A stretch of 64,000 nt of DNA from Candidatus Babeliales bacterium (GCA_036260945.1 DATALT010000002.1:186001-250000), one strand, 5' to 3'. Counted from the first letter of the stretch, positions 1 through 8,102 are shown. Notes: a model not told the origin generated them from the letters alone. Numbers and translations: made by a program.

Positions 1-330
1 ACTAAATTTTGTGCGCATTAATTCTGCAAGCATAAGCGCTCGCGGGATTGTCGGTATACCGCGCTGTTGAGCCGCGACAATTTCGGGGTTTTGAGTTCTG
101 ATCGCTGAAGAATATACCAAAACGTCTACCGATGTATCGTTGCAATACGGAGTATTATTTCCTTGATAGATCTTGCAACCTATTGCCTCCAAATCATGCA
201 CACTTTGTTGATTCAAGTCTTGATCACAACCAGAAATAGTATATCCCTGATATTTCAAAATTTTGGCAATCCCGCTCATGCCGATGCCGCCAATACCAAC
301 AAAGTGAATATGCAAATTTTTACGATACAT
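1..330 (-). CDS. murC: UDP-N-acetylmuramate--L-alanine ligase, N-terminal part (cut by window edge)
   Basis: MurC adds L-alanine to UDP-MurNAc in the cytoplasm, the first amino-acid step of peptidoglycan stem-peptide synthesis. Only the first 110 residues lie in the window; the reading frame runs off the left edge without a stop. Residues 9-22 read HFVGIGGIGMSGIA, the Mur-ligase nucleotide-binding glycine signature, followed by the family's DQ and YSSAI segments. The ATG at 330 sits directly before the His-Phe-Val strand, as expected. Its presence shows that the organism keeps a peptidoglycan pathway. The ATP-binding and C-terminal domains cannot be judged from this window. Confidence 0.95.
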   Translation of the reverse strand, partial: MYRKNLHIHFVGIGGIGMSGIAKILKYQGYTISGCDQDLNQQSVHDLEAIGCKIYQGNNTPYCNDTSVDVLVYSSAIRTQNPEIVAAQQRGIPTIPRALMLAELMRTKFS

Positions 331-439
331 CAATAATCCCTAATTAATTCTTGTTTTGCAGAATGTTTATTTTAGCAGAAGATTAGATTCTTCCCTATTA
401 TTTTTGATATTTTCTTCTATTAGATTTCGCATAAAAAAA

Positions 440-1477
440 TTAGTGTGGATAAATAGGCGAAAACATAGCTAATCGCTTTTCGGGATCATTGGCGAGCTCG
501 TTAATGTAATTCACGAGCTTCATAGGATTTCCCTCATTAACATAATCCACTTTAATAAAATTTGGGTAACGGCCTTTTAAAATTCCGGTATCCAAGCCTT
601 CTTTTAAAACGCGTTCAAAGACTGCTTGCAACTTTGCGCCGTTTATTTTTTTATAGTTCGTGACAAACGGTGTGTACCCATACGCTAATTTATCAAGAAA
701 CCGTGAAAATGATCCGCCAAGAATTTTTCCTCCCAAGGCGAAATGGTCAAGTTCAAAAAGATAGCGTACACATCCTTTGTGCTCAGTTTTTGAATGCAGT
801 CTCTCTTTGAGCGCAACAGTAAAATCTTTGACGCCCGCCCATTGATTCTGAGCAATGGTTGCCCATTGAAAATAGGTATATTTAGTTGCTGCAAATTGCA
901 GATGTGTGTTGAAACCTTGCTTATGCCCGGGAATATCGTTGAACAAAATGAGCCGCTTATTATGTTCAACCATCCACTGCAAGGTGGGCCATCCTTCTTT
1001 TTCAATCGGATTCCAATCTTCCGGTTTGAGAATTAAATAGGCAATGCCTGATTGTTCAAGATGTTCATCGAGAATTCCGCATTTGGTAACTCGATTCTCT
1101 ATCGTTATAGTAATAATTTCGTTTGGATGTTTTTCTAAAAATTCTTTAAAGAGGCTGAGCACCTTTTTTTTAAAATCGATATTTTTTTTGAATGGCTGAA
1201 TAAATTTATTGAGAGTATAACTGCCGTGGCAGACGCGAATCCGCGAACCTTTTTTTTCCAGATCGAGCTCAAATTGGCGAACACCAAGTTCAAGTTGCTC
1301 AGCAAGCGTATAATATTGATTTGCGTAAATGTATCCATGTCTCTCGGCAGCATATGCATTGTGCGAAGCTAGCCAGCACACATGATCATAGCGGCGATCA
1401 AGGGACGGCATAATAAATTGATCCTCGCCCAGAACGATAGCTGCAAAAAATAAACAAAATCCAAGATATATTTTCAC
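440..1477 (-). CDS. exported PI-PLC-like phosphodiesterase
   Basis: 345 residues with a hydrophobic leader (residues 1-17), so probably exported. The mature part matches the phosphatidylinositol-specific phospholipase C X-domain/PLC-like phosphodiesterase fold: WLASHNAY at 35-42 with the first catalytic His (H39), GVRQFELDL at 65-73, and VCHG with the second catalytic His (H84). Family members cleave phosphoinositides or GPI anchors to a cyclic phosphate product; the actual substrate here is unknown. The start is GTG at 1477, with AGGGAG about 8 bases upstream. It stands alone, after an exported unknown gene on the same strand. In a host-dependent bacterium it may act on host membranes; that is inference. 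Confidence 0.82.
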   Translation of the reverse strand: MKIYLGFCLFFAAIVLGEDQFIMPSLDRRYDHVCWLASHNAYAAERHGYIYANQYYTLAEQLELGVRQFELDLEKKGSRIRVCHGSYTLNKFIQPFKKNIDFKKKVLSLFKEFLEKHPNEIITITIENRVTKCGILDEHLEQSGIAYLILKPEDWNPIEKEGWPTLQWMVEHNKRLILFNDIPGHKQGFNTHLQFAATKYTYFQWATIAQNQWAGVKDFTVALKERLHSKTEHKGCVRYLFELDHFALGGKILGGSFSRFLDKLAYGYTPFVTNYKKINGAKLQAVFERVLKEGLDTGILKGRYPNFIKVDYVNEGNPMKLVNYINELANDPEKRLAMFSPIYPH

Positions 1478-1492
1478 GCACCATCTCCCTAG

Positions 1493-1514
1493 CTATGCTT
1501 TTTTTTGAGCATAG
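1493..1514. repeat. small inverted repeat upstream of the PI-PLC-like gene
   Basis: Seven-base arms CTATGCT (1493-1499) and AGCATAG (1508-1514) enclose a loop that is almost all T on the + strand. It lies just upstream of the ribosome binding site of the minus-strand gene ending at 440. The T run is inside the loop, so it does not look like an intrinsic terminator. Its function is unknown. Confidence 0.4.
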
Positions 1515-1582
1515 TAGCTCTGAAGATGTGCCTGCAATGTATTTGGTATGCTTATTTATTAATTTCTGTTTTGTTAAATTAA

Positions 1583-2125
1583 TTATTCTTTTTTACTTTT
1601 TTCTTTTTGATGTTTTTCATATAACTGCATCCAAATTGAACGGTGATTTTGCGCTTCGTAATAATCTGGCAAATCATCTTTATAAATTTTTGCTTGCGGT
1701 AATAATAGGCCATTCACAGAAATGATTTCATATCGTTTGTTGTTATCCTCAGATCCTTCATAAAATTTTGTTTTAATACAAGAATCGAACTGACTCCGAA
1801 TCTTATTTTCGTTTTCCTCAGTGGCGAGATACGATTCCATTAAGGCAACTTTACCCCATGGCGTCCATAAAAAAAGAGGAGTGCGATCAAAGGAATCTTT
1901 TTCTAATAGTAAGCCTTGCTTAGTTATATTGGGGTAACTTGGAATTTGCTCTTCAAGACTTTTAAATAGAATTTGATCAGGAATAATATCTTTAAGAGAT
2001 TGAACTGCTTTAAACAATTCATAATTATAGAGAGGATCAGCGTCTTCGTTTCTTTTTTCCATAGCATGCTGCGCAGCATTTGCAATTAAAAGTGCGCTGA
2101 ATATCAAGCGGTTTATTTTATGCAT
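1583..2125 (-). CDS. exported protein of unknown function with one ankyrin-like repeat
   Basis: 180 residues. Residues 1-21 form a signal peptide ending in AAQHA, followed by MEKRNED. I recognise no enzyme family. Residues 80-101 (DRTPLFLWTPWGKVALMES and on) fit the ankyrin pattern of D-R-T-P-L, then a helix and a G-K-V-A-L-hydrophobic stretch. The C-terminus is Lys/Glu-rich. It lies upstream of the PI-PLC-like gene on the same strand, separated by about 105 bases. Exported single-repeat ankyrin-like proteins recur in this window (see 41103-42135). A role in the periplasm or towards a host is only a guess. Confidence 0.6.
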   Translation of the reverse strand: MHKINRLIFSALLIANAAQHAMEKRNEDADPLYNYELFKAVQSLKDIIPDQILFKSLEEQIPSYPNITKQGLLLEKDSFDRTPLFLWTPWGKVALMESYLATEENENKIRSQFDSCIKTKFYEGSEDNNKRYEIISVNGLLLPQAKIYKDDLPDYYEAQNHRSIWMQLYEKHQKEKSKKE

Positions 2126-2170
2126 TTGTTTTCTTTCTAAAAAGGAATTTAAATAATTTTTCTACTATTT

Positions 2171-2503
2171 TTAAAACAGTTTTCCGCCATTTGGGACTGA
2201 ATTTGACGGATGCAGCAATGTTGCCCTACCAATCTCATCGGGCATTGCGAGTGTTAAACATTCTGAGATGAATGGCCCAATTTGCTTTGGTCCGAAATTA
2301 ACTACCGCTATTATTTGTTTGCCGAGTAATTGTTCTTTTGAATACTGCGTAATTTGTGCTGAAGATTTTTTGATACCAATTTCTGAGCCAAAATCTATGG
2401 TGATTTTATAAGCCGGTTTTCGCGCTTCAGGAAAATCATCGACTGCAATAATAGTACCAACTCGAATATCTACTTTCTCAAAGTCTGCGTAAGAAATAAT
2501 CAT
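2171..2503 (-). CDS. csaA: CsaA-type tRNA-binding-domain protein
   Basis: 110 residues covering one complete EMAP-II/Trbp111 OB-fold domain: FEKVDIRVGTI near the start, the KxxKxxID-like strand at 30-37, and the C-terminal IGRATLLHPS segment with a GGKLF end. Length and motifs match CsaA, a small dimeric protein described as a secretion chaperone that can also bind tRNA. It follows the symporter gene on the same strand with a nine-base gap, so the two are probably co-transcribed. The family assignment is secure; its role here is inferred. Confidence 0.9.
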   Translation of the reverse strand: MIISYADFEKVDIRVGTIIAVDDFPEARKPAYKITIDFGSEIGIKKSSAQITQYSKEQLLGKQIIAVVNFGPKQIGPFISECLTLAMPDEIGRATLLHPSNSVPNGGKLF

Positions 2504-2512
2504 CGTTGCCCC

Positions 2513-3916
2513 TTAGTTCTTTTGATGCGAAGTTGTTGAGTATGAAATGCTCGTAATTAATAAAAGCCCGATCGCAAATCCTGGAAGCAACGGCATAAAG
2601 TTCATATTTAAATAAGGCCAAACCATTCCGGTGATACCACCAAACAGCATGCCAGCAGATGCGCCATATTTATTCGTGCGGGGCATATAGAGTGCGGCAA
2701 TTACGGCGGGTGCAAACGCAAGCCCGAGGCCAGACCACGCATATGAAACTAAATCGTTTACGCTGCTTGTACTATTATAACTGATCGCATACGCAATTAA
2801 GGGAAGGAGAACGACGCACGCACGAATAATAAAAAGTGAAGCACCAGATGAAAGAGGTTTAGTTATAATACGCTTTATAAAGTCTTCAGAAATATTTGAT
2901 GCGGTGGCTAAAATCTGCGCGGTCATTACCGACATGGTAGCAGCGAAAATTGCGCATAAAATTAAGCCTGCCGCTAGCGGATGAAAAAGTTCTTTCACCA
3001 TTTCTATAAAAACAAGTTCACGATTCGCAATCGGTTGTGCAAAAAACGTGGTGCCGAGCATTCCAATGAGTGTTGCGGCGCCAAGTACGATTATTTGCCA
3101 AGAAATCCCAATCCATTTTGCTTTTGATATTTTAGAGATTTCTTTAATACCCATAAAATTAATTAAGATATGGGGCGAACCAAAATAACCGAGTCCCCAG
3201 CCGAATGCTAACGTGATTATTTGGGTAAGCGTGCTATAAGAAGCTGAAGGAATTAATGCATGCGCTATCGTATGAAATCTGAAATCTGGATGAATCGCCA
3301 TCGAACTCCATGCAACAACTGGTACGATAAGAATCATAGCAAGCAAAAAAAGCCCGCGAAACATATCGCCCCAAGCGACCGCAATAAAACCGCCAATCAA
3401 AATATTAATAACAACGATAAAAATGCTGATCGCAATTCCATAATGATAACTTAAGCCAAACGTCGATTCAAAAAGGCGGCCAAGGCCAAGCAATCCTGCT
3501 GCAATATAAAAACTTAAAAAGAAGAGCGTAAAAAAAACGGTCATCAAGCGGAGCGCTCCGGAATGATCATGAAAACGGCGCTCGAAAAATGAAGCAAGCG
3601 TTACGCTTTCATAATATTCGGTCGCTTTGCGCAACTTGGGGGCAATAAATTGCCAATTGAGGAACATAAAAATAATAAGTCCAATAGCAACCCATGCATT
3701 AAAAAGGCCACATCCATAAATAAGGCCCGGATAACCCATGAAAAGCCAATCGCTCATATCGCTTGCTTGAGCAGCAAGAGCGGCAACCCAATAACTTACC
3801 GAACGGTTGCCCAAAATGAACGCACCAGCGTTTTTGTTTTTTCGATAAAAATAAATGCTCAACCCTAAAAAGAAAGCAAAATATGCAACGAACGAAATAA
3901 TATAAGCACTATTCAT
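2513..3916 (-). CDS. putP: sodium:solute symporter (SSF/PutP family)
   Basis: About 467 residues with some 12-13 hydrophobic segments spread over the whole length, typical of the sodium:solute symporter family. The region ALAAQASDMSDWLFMGYPGL (about residues 50-70) strongly resembles the PutP sodium/proline transporter in transmembrane helix 2, with its Asp and Ser coordination residues. Uptake of proline or a related amino acid in exchange for the sodium gradient is the likely role, and would suit an amino-acid-dependent organism. I chose ATG at 3916, which has GAGG about seven bases upstream, over the GTG four codons earlier. csaA follows nine bases downstream. Confidence 0.85.
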   Translation of the reverse strand: MNSAYIISFVAYFAFFLGLSIYFYRKNKNAGAFILGNRSVSYWVAALAAQASDMSDWLFMGYPGLIYGCGLFNAWVAIGLIIFMFLNWQFIAPKLRKATEYYESVTLASFFERRFHDHSGALRLMTVFFTLFFLSFYIAAGLLGLGRLFESTFGLSYHYGIAISIFIVVINILIGGFIAVAWGDMFRGLFLLAMILIVPVVAWSSMAIHPDFRFHTIAHALIPSASYSTLTQIITLAFGWGLGYFGSPHILINFMGIKEISKISKAKWIGISWQIIVLGAATLIGMLGTTFFAQPIANRELVFIEMVKELFHPLAAGLILCAIFAATMSVMTAQILATASNISEDFIKRIITKPLSSGASLFIIRACVVLLPLIAYAISYNSTSSVNDLVSYAWSGLGLAFAPAVIAALYMPRTNKYGASAGMLFGGITGMVWPYLNMNFMPLLPGFAIGLLLITSISYSTTSHQKN

Positions 3917-4223
3917 GAACGACCTCACTTAAAACTATATAATTCTAAATTATCGATTTAGATTCACTTAGGTAAACAGAATGGAAAGAAATAATAAGAA
4001 GTACACCCCTCAGGGACGAGGCGTGGGAGTGAGCATGAAATGAGATAAACGTATATTCATGGCTTTTATGGTGAGGTTTGAACTGATACGTGTTAATTCT
4101 AATGATTTGCGTGAATAAGTCAAAAACCATAACAAATACTATTACATTGCTATCAATAACAGCGCTGTTACACTAGTTGAGCCAAAATTTATTTTTATTA
4201 AAGAGCTTTTTAAGGATCGGCAG
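3917..4223. other. intergenic region with divergent promoters, no gene seen
   Basis: About 307 bases between the symporter gene (leftward) and the GNAT gene (rightward), so it should hold both promoters. The left part is AT-rich with several TATA-like hexamers on the minus strand; the middle is a GC-richer stretch (about 4000-4035). The right part contains the palindrome at 4157-4170. I found no open frame with a convincing start and no RNA gene. Confidence 0.5.
4157..4170. promoter_or_regulatory. 14-base perfect palindrome upstream of the GNAT gene
   Basis: TAACAGCGCTGTTA is a perfect palindrome, 53 bases upstream of the GNAT start codon. It could be an operator for a dimeric repressor. It fits neither the E. 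coli nor the Bacillus LexA consensus. There is no second copy in the window that I noticed. Confidence 0.35.
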
Positions 4224-4763
4224 ATGTATAAAATCACAGCCATTATGATGATTGTTGGATCGCTTTGTGCGCAGGCCATGGAAAACGGGCCAGCAACTAT
4301 TTTTCAATACAATTATGAGAAACACAGAGTATTGGTGGGTGCATTTCTCAATCAGTATAAAATTGATGATGGACAATTCGTTCCTGAATTGCACAAGTCG
4401 ATTAACAGTTCATCAAAAAATATTAGTTGCTTCAGCTACGAGGCATTAGAGACTGATATTTGTATAGAAAAAAATGTGGTGAAGGGGCTCGTTCACTATT
4501 CTGAGCATTACTCTAATTTTTTCTGCGTAGGCAAAACGAATTTTGCGCAAATTCAATGGATTCAGGTTGCGCAACCGGGCCAAGGAATGGGCTCTGCGCT
4601 CTTAGATGCGACGCTTGAAACAGCCAAGAAGCATGATTGTGAGTATGTGATTGCTCAGGTGCCACAACACGCGTACAAAGCTGAGAAATTTTTTGAACGA
4701 AATGGTTTTGTGGCAACAAAAACTTCAAATGGCAATCGTTCTTATCGGCATTATTTGGACTAG
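4224..4763 (+). CDS. GNAT-family acetyltransferase with a predicted leader peptide
   Basis: 179 residues. The C-terminal half carries GNAT motif A: the strand QIQWIQVAQPGQGMGSALLD at about 109-128, with the Q-x-x-G-x-G acetyl-CoA pyrophosphate loop, and then FFERNGFV (about 157-164) typical of motif B. Its substrate cannot be predicted. The oddity is the N-terminus: residues 1-18 (MYKITAIMMIVGSLCAQA) look like a cleavable signal peptide followed by MENGP. GNAT enzymes need cytosolic acetyl-CoA, so export would be unexpected. It is a single gene, converging with the photolyase-like gene 11 bases downstream. Alternatively, translation may start at the internal Met 19, although no good ribosome binding site precedes it. 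Confidence 0.8.
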   Translation: MYKITAIMMIVGSLCAQAMENGPATIFQYNYEKHRVLVGAFLNQYKIDDGQFVPELHKSINSSSKNISCFSYEALETDICIEKNVVKGLVHYSEHYSNFFCVGKTNFAQIQWIQVAQPGQGMGSALLDATLETAKKHDCEYVIAQVPQHAYKAEKFFERNGFVATKTSNGNRSYRHYLD

Positions 4764-4774
4764 TATAATGCCCA

Positions 4775-6235
4775 TCACTTTTTTTCTGATGTAACGGTCG
4801 CACATATTTTTTTGAGGGCTGCCGGTTTCAATCGATAATACTGCTGATAAACGAGTGCCATGCGCGGATTTTTTGAAAGAATCTTTTTATTTTTATGCAA
4901 AAAATACCAATATTTTGCATCCCATAATTGGCACCATTCATCTTTTTTGAATGAGCTGCTCATTGAACGGATATAGTTTGAGCTTGAAATATATGGTTTG
5001 GTCATCATCAAACCCGCATCGGCAAATTGGCTCATTCCGAAAACATTTGGCACCATCACCCAATCATACGCGTCGATAAAGAGTTCCATGAACCAAGTGT
5101 AAGCTTCGTTCGGATCTGTTTGATTGAGTAACATATAATTTCCTAGTACCATAAGTCGCTCAATATGGTGCGCATACGCGTACGAGAGAATTTTTTTTAT
5201 GGTCCGATCGATTGGAGTAATGCCAGTAGAGCCGTTCCACCAGCTTTTGGATAATCTATTTTTGTGAGCAAAGAAATTGCTATTTCGTTGTTTTTCGCCA
5301 TGCATGCAATACATACCGCGCACATATTCTCTCCATCCAATAATCTGTCGAATGAATCCTTCAAGATTATTGAGTGAGATGTTGTGTTTGTTTGCGTATG
5401 TCATCGTTTTTTCAATAATATATGCTGGCGTTAAAAGGCCCGCATTCAGAAGGGGTGAAAGTACTGAATGAAACAGAAATGGCGTTGCGTCATTAAGCGC
5501 ATCCTCGTAATCACCAAAGTGGGCTAATCTTTTTTTTAAAAAGTCGTCGAGCCACTTTTTTGCGTCGGCGTGATTAGTCGGATAACAAAACAGGTCGGTT
5601 TCTCCAGGGTTGTCAGAAAAATGCTTTTCAACATATTTTTCAGCGAGAATTACAAACTTAGTTTTTTTGGGTTTCCATAGTTGTGGAATGGTGAGTGTTT
5701 CAGGAATTTTTTTTCTATTTTCTTTATCAAGGCTCCACGAGCCGCCAATTGGTTTTCCATTTTTAACAAGGATATTAAGGCGTTTGCGTTGCGCACTATA
5801 AAACGATTGCATCCGGAAAACCTGATTTTTCTTACCAAAAGTCTTTTCAATTATGTTGGTGGATGTAAGAAATGCGGGCGTTTCATGTTTTTCAATCTCT
5901 ATATGATTTTTTTTACACATTTTTTTTAATGTGGCTTCAAATGGCAGATCAACCGGATCGATAAAATGAAGTTTCTTTATTCCCTGTTTGCGCAGTACTG
6001 CCGGAAAAGATTCATTGAAGGGGCAATAGTGCACCTCGATTTTTTTCTTTTTTAAATAATCTGCATAGGTTTGCATCGATGCATGATGGAAAATAAGTTT
6101 TTGTTTATGAAATGTAAAATCGGTAAAATAACGCGGCGCCTCCCAAATGACAATCGGCATTTTTTGATCAAGCAGCTCCAATTTTTCAAAAAGTTGATGC
6201 GGAAGAATGAGAAGCGCTGAGTTACTATTTTTCAT
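4775..6235 (-). CDS. FeS-type photolyase/cryptochrome relative lacking the cluster cysteines
   Basis: 486 residues of the deoxyribodipyrimidine photolyase-related family (COG3046; FeS-BCP/CryPro, PhrB type), whose characterised members repair (6-4) photoproducts with FAD. The N-terminal Rossmann antenna domain begins LLILPHQLF. The C-terminal FAD domain has GWREYVRGMY, YAYAHHIERLMVLGNYMLL and NVFGMSQFADAGLM. From memory, family members bind a 4Fe-4S cluster through four cysteines: one before the YAHH helix and three around Met-Ser-x-Tyr-Cys-x2-Cys...Cys-Pro. Here that stretch is MSSSFKKDEWCQLWD (425-439), with only C435 left and the loop shortened. It overlaps the class I photolyase gene by four bases (ATGA), so the two are translationally coupled. 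Confidence 0.85.
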   Translation of the reverse strand: MKNSNSALLILPHQLFEKLELLDQKMPIVIWEAPRYFTDFTFHKQKLIFHHASMQTYADYLKKKKIEVHYCPFNESFPAVLRKQGIKKLHFIDPVDLPFEATLKKMCKKNHIEIEKHETPAFLTSTNIIEKTFGKKNQVFRMQSFYSAQRKRLNILVKNGKPIGGSWSLDKENRKKIPETLTIPQLWKPKKTKFVILAEKYVEKHFSDNPGETDLFCYPTNHADAKKWLDDFLKKRLAHFGDYEDALNDATPFLFHSVLSPLLNAGLLTPAYIIEKTMTYANKHNISLNNLEGFIRQIIGWREYVRGMYCMHGEKQRNSNFFAHKNRLSKSWWNGSTGITPIDRTIKKILSYAYAHHIERLMVLGNYMLLNQTDPNEAYTWFMELFIDAYDWVMVPNVFGMSQFADAGLMMTKPYISSSNYIRSMSSSFKKDEWCQLWDAKYWYFLHKNKKILSKNPRMALVYQQYYRLKPAALKKICATVTSEKK

Positions 6236-7611
6236 GATTTCACACTTTTATAGAGTAGTTTTGCTTTTGCACTTTCTTTTGAATGATCAACCATCGGCGC
6301 CGGATAGTTGACAGCATAGCTTGCGAATTTTTTATCCCACATATGAATATCTTTAATGGCAACTTTTTTGAGTTCCGGTATCCATGTTTTTATATAAACG
6401 CATTCGGGATCAAATTTTGCTTGCTGCAGCCATGGATTGAAAATGCGAAAATAGGGCTGCGCGTCACACCCAGTAGAGGCCGACCATTGCCAATTACCAT
6501 TATTAACCGCCGGATCGTAATCAACAAGCTGCCGAGCAAAATATTTTTCGCCCCAGAGCCAATTGATGTGTAAATCTTTGGTTAAAAACGAAGCAACAAT
6601 CATGCGCACCCTATTGTGCATGTAGCCGGTTGCATTTAATTGTCGCATACCAGCATCAACAATGGGAAAACCGGTTTTGCCTGCGCACCATGCGTCAAAA
6701 TCTTTTTTACTCGTATTCCAATCCAAGTGATCATATTTTTTATGAAAAGCGTGTCCATATACAAATGGGCTGTGATATGCAACGTGCGTAAAAAAGTCGC
6801 GCCAATAAAGTTGGCGAGAAAGTGGATGCCCATGACCGAGTTGTTTGTCTATTGCCTCATATACTTCGCGCACCGAGACGGTGCCGAATTTTAAATGAGC
6901 CGAAAGTGCCGTGGTGTGCAATGCAGGAAAATCGCGCGTTTTCTGATAATGCTGAAAGTCAGAGATTGATTTGAGTATGCTCAATGCCTCTTTTCGCCCA
7001 CCGTGCACAAAAATTTCTTTGTTGCGCGTTGGGAGAATCTGGTTATAAATCGCTGCTGTCTCTGAACCTCTCACTGCCCCACGATAGAAATCCGAAGCTG
7101 GTAATTTTTGTGCTTCTCTGATGGTTACATGAAGTGATGCTTTATAGAATGCGGTGAAAACAGCGTAGGGAGTTCCGCCCTGTGTTTTTATCTCTTCCGG
7201 TTCATGCAAGAGCGCATCAGCGTATTGATTAAAAGCGACATTATAATGAAGGCAAGCCTTTTTAATCGCTTCATCGCGCTTGATAGAAAACGGGGTATAA
7301 TCGCGGTTACAAAAAACCGCGTCAATCGTGCCCGCCTTTAAAAGCGATCCTATGATCTCTTCATTTTTTCCGTAAAAAAGATACAGCTTGCCATCTTTTT
7401 TGCGAAGTTCTTCATCAAGCTCCTGCAGTGACTCGATCATAAATTGGATAGCATTTAAACTTCGGTAATGATTGTTTTCGCTCACTTGTCGTGAATCAAA
7501 AATAAAACAAGGAATAACCGTTTCCGATTGTTTAATAGCTTCAATCAACCCGGTATTATCTTGCAAGCGAAGATCGCGTCGGAAGATGAAAAGTGATGTT
7601 TTGTAATTCAT
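6232..7611 (-). CDS. phrB: class I deoxyribodipyrimidine (CPD) photolyase
   Basis: 459 residues, the normal length for a class I photolyase, which uses blue light and reduced FAD to split cyclobutane pyrimidine dimers. It starts with the antenna-domain strand LFIFRRDLRLQDNTGL. The FAD domain holds the family signatures TGFPIVDAGMRQLNATGYMHN and WLWGEKYFARQLVDYDPAVN, then NGNWQWSASTGCDAQPYFRIFNP, which contains the conserved tryptophan chain and the Asn near the flavin. It is the middle gene of a three-gene leftward operon: MerR regulator six bases upstream, FeS-type photolyase relative overlapping downstream. A working light-dependent repair system would imply that some life stage is exposed to light. 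Confidence 0.95.
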   Translation of the reverse strand: MNYKTSLFIFRRDLRLQDNTGLIEAIKQSETVIPCFIFDSRQVSENNHYRSLNAIQFMIESLQELDEELRKKDGKLYLFYGKNEEIIGSLLKAGTIDAVFCNRDYTPFSIKRDEAIKKACLHYNVAFNQYADALLHEPEEIKTQGGTPYAVFTAFYKASLHVTIREAQKLPASDFYRGAVRGSETAAIYNQILPTRNKEIFVHGGRKEALSILKSISDFQHYQKTRDFPALHTTALSAHLKFGTVSVREVYEAIDKQLGHGHPLSRQLYWRDFFTHVAYHSPFVYGHAFHKKYDHLDWNTSKKDFDAWCAGKTGFPIVDAGMRQLNATGYMHNRVRMIVASFLTKDLHINWLWGEKYFARQLVDYDPAVNNGNWQWSASTGCDAQPYFRIFNPWLQQAKFDPECVYIKTWIPELKKVAIKDIHMWDKKFASYAVNYPAPMVDHSKESAKAKLLYKSVKS

Positions 7612-7617
7612 ATTTTT

Positions 7618-7989
7618 TTATAACATTTCTCGCAGTTTAAGAAGTTTTCTATGAAGTGTTGTTATTTGTTCCGAAATAGCTTCTGGCAGTTCGCTTGGTT
7701 TTTCTTGCGCCGGAATAAACGTAATTTCCTGAGCGGATCCAGTTAATGGTGCAACCGGCTGGGCTGCGTGCTCCTCTAACCATTTTTTTGCGCCGGCGAT
7801 CGTGAACCCTTGATCGTACAGAAGTTGTTTTATTTGTTTAAAACGATCAATGTCCCCTTGTTCATAGCAACGCTGACCTCCGGTCGATCTTGGCGAGCTC
7901 AGCCCAAATTCTCTTTCCCAAAATCTGATAACGAATCGTTTTACATTGAGCTCTTTTGCGATGTGGCCGATGCGATACTGCTTTTTCAT
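7618..7989 (-). CDS. MerR-family regulator heading the photolyase operon
   Basis: 123 residues. The N-terminal winged helix-turn-helix is clear: YRIGHIAKELNVKRFVIRFWE, then the wing with SPRSTGGQRCYEQGDIDRF and LLYDQGFTIAGAKKWL. After about residue 72 comes a Pro/Ala linker and a Leu/Lys helix (residues 105-123) that could dimerise. There is no cobalamin-binding domain as in CarH/LitR light sensors, and no metal-binding cysteine pattern, so the signal is unknown. ATG at 7989 has AGAGG seven bases upstream. It probably autoregulates the photolyase operon through the dyad at 8024-8061. Confidence 0.85.
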   Translation of the reverse strand: MKKQYRIGHIAKELNVKRFVIRFWEREFGLSSPRSTGGQRCYEQGDIDRFKQIKQLLYDQGFTIAGAKKWLEEHAAQPVAPLTGSAQEITFIPAQEKPSELPEAISEQITTLHRKLLKLREML

Positions 7990-8023
7990 AACTACCTCTT
8001 TTTTATAGGTTATGATATAACTC

Positions 8024-8061
8024 TTGCTAGCTGAACGATTTCTTCTCTGTTAAACTAGCAA
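8024..8061. promoter_or_regulatory. 38-base inverted repeat between the merR-photolyase operon and yidC
   Basis: Thirteen-base arms at 8024-8036 (TTGCTAGCTGAAC) and 8049-8061 (GTTAAACTAGCAA) match at 11 of 13 positions and are separated by 12 bases. The dyad starts 35 bases upstream of the merR start and ends 42 bases before the yidC start, inside the 113-base divergent promoter region. Operator for the adjacent MerR protein is the natural reading; one for yidC cannot be excluded. Confidence 0.55.
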
Positions 8062-8102
8062 AAAAACAGTTCGATATACCAATATTTAGTATAAGGTGCT
8101 CC

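Noticed and set aside
1495-1725. Possible + strand gene beside the PI-PLC-like gene
   Set aside because: Hydrophobic translation from an AT-rich gap and the antisense of the exported ankyrin-like gene; no ribosome binding site.
7618-7989. B12-dependent light sensor of CarH/LitR type
   Set aside because: The protein ends about 50 residues after the DNA-binding domain; there is no cobalamin-binding domain.
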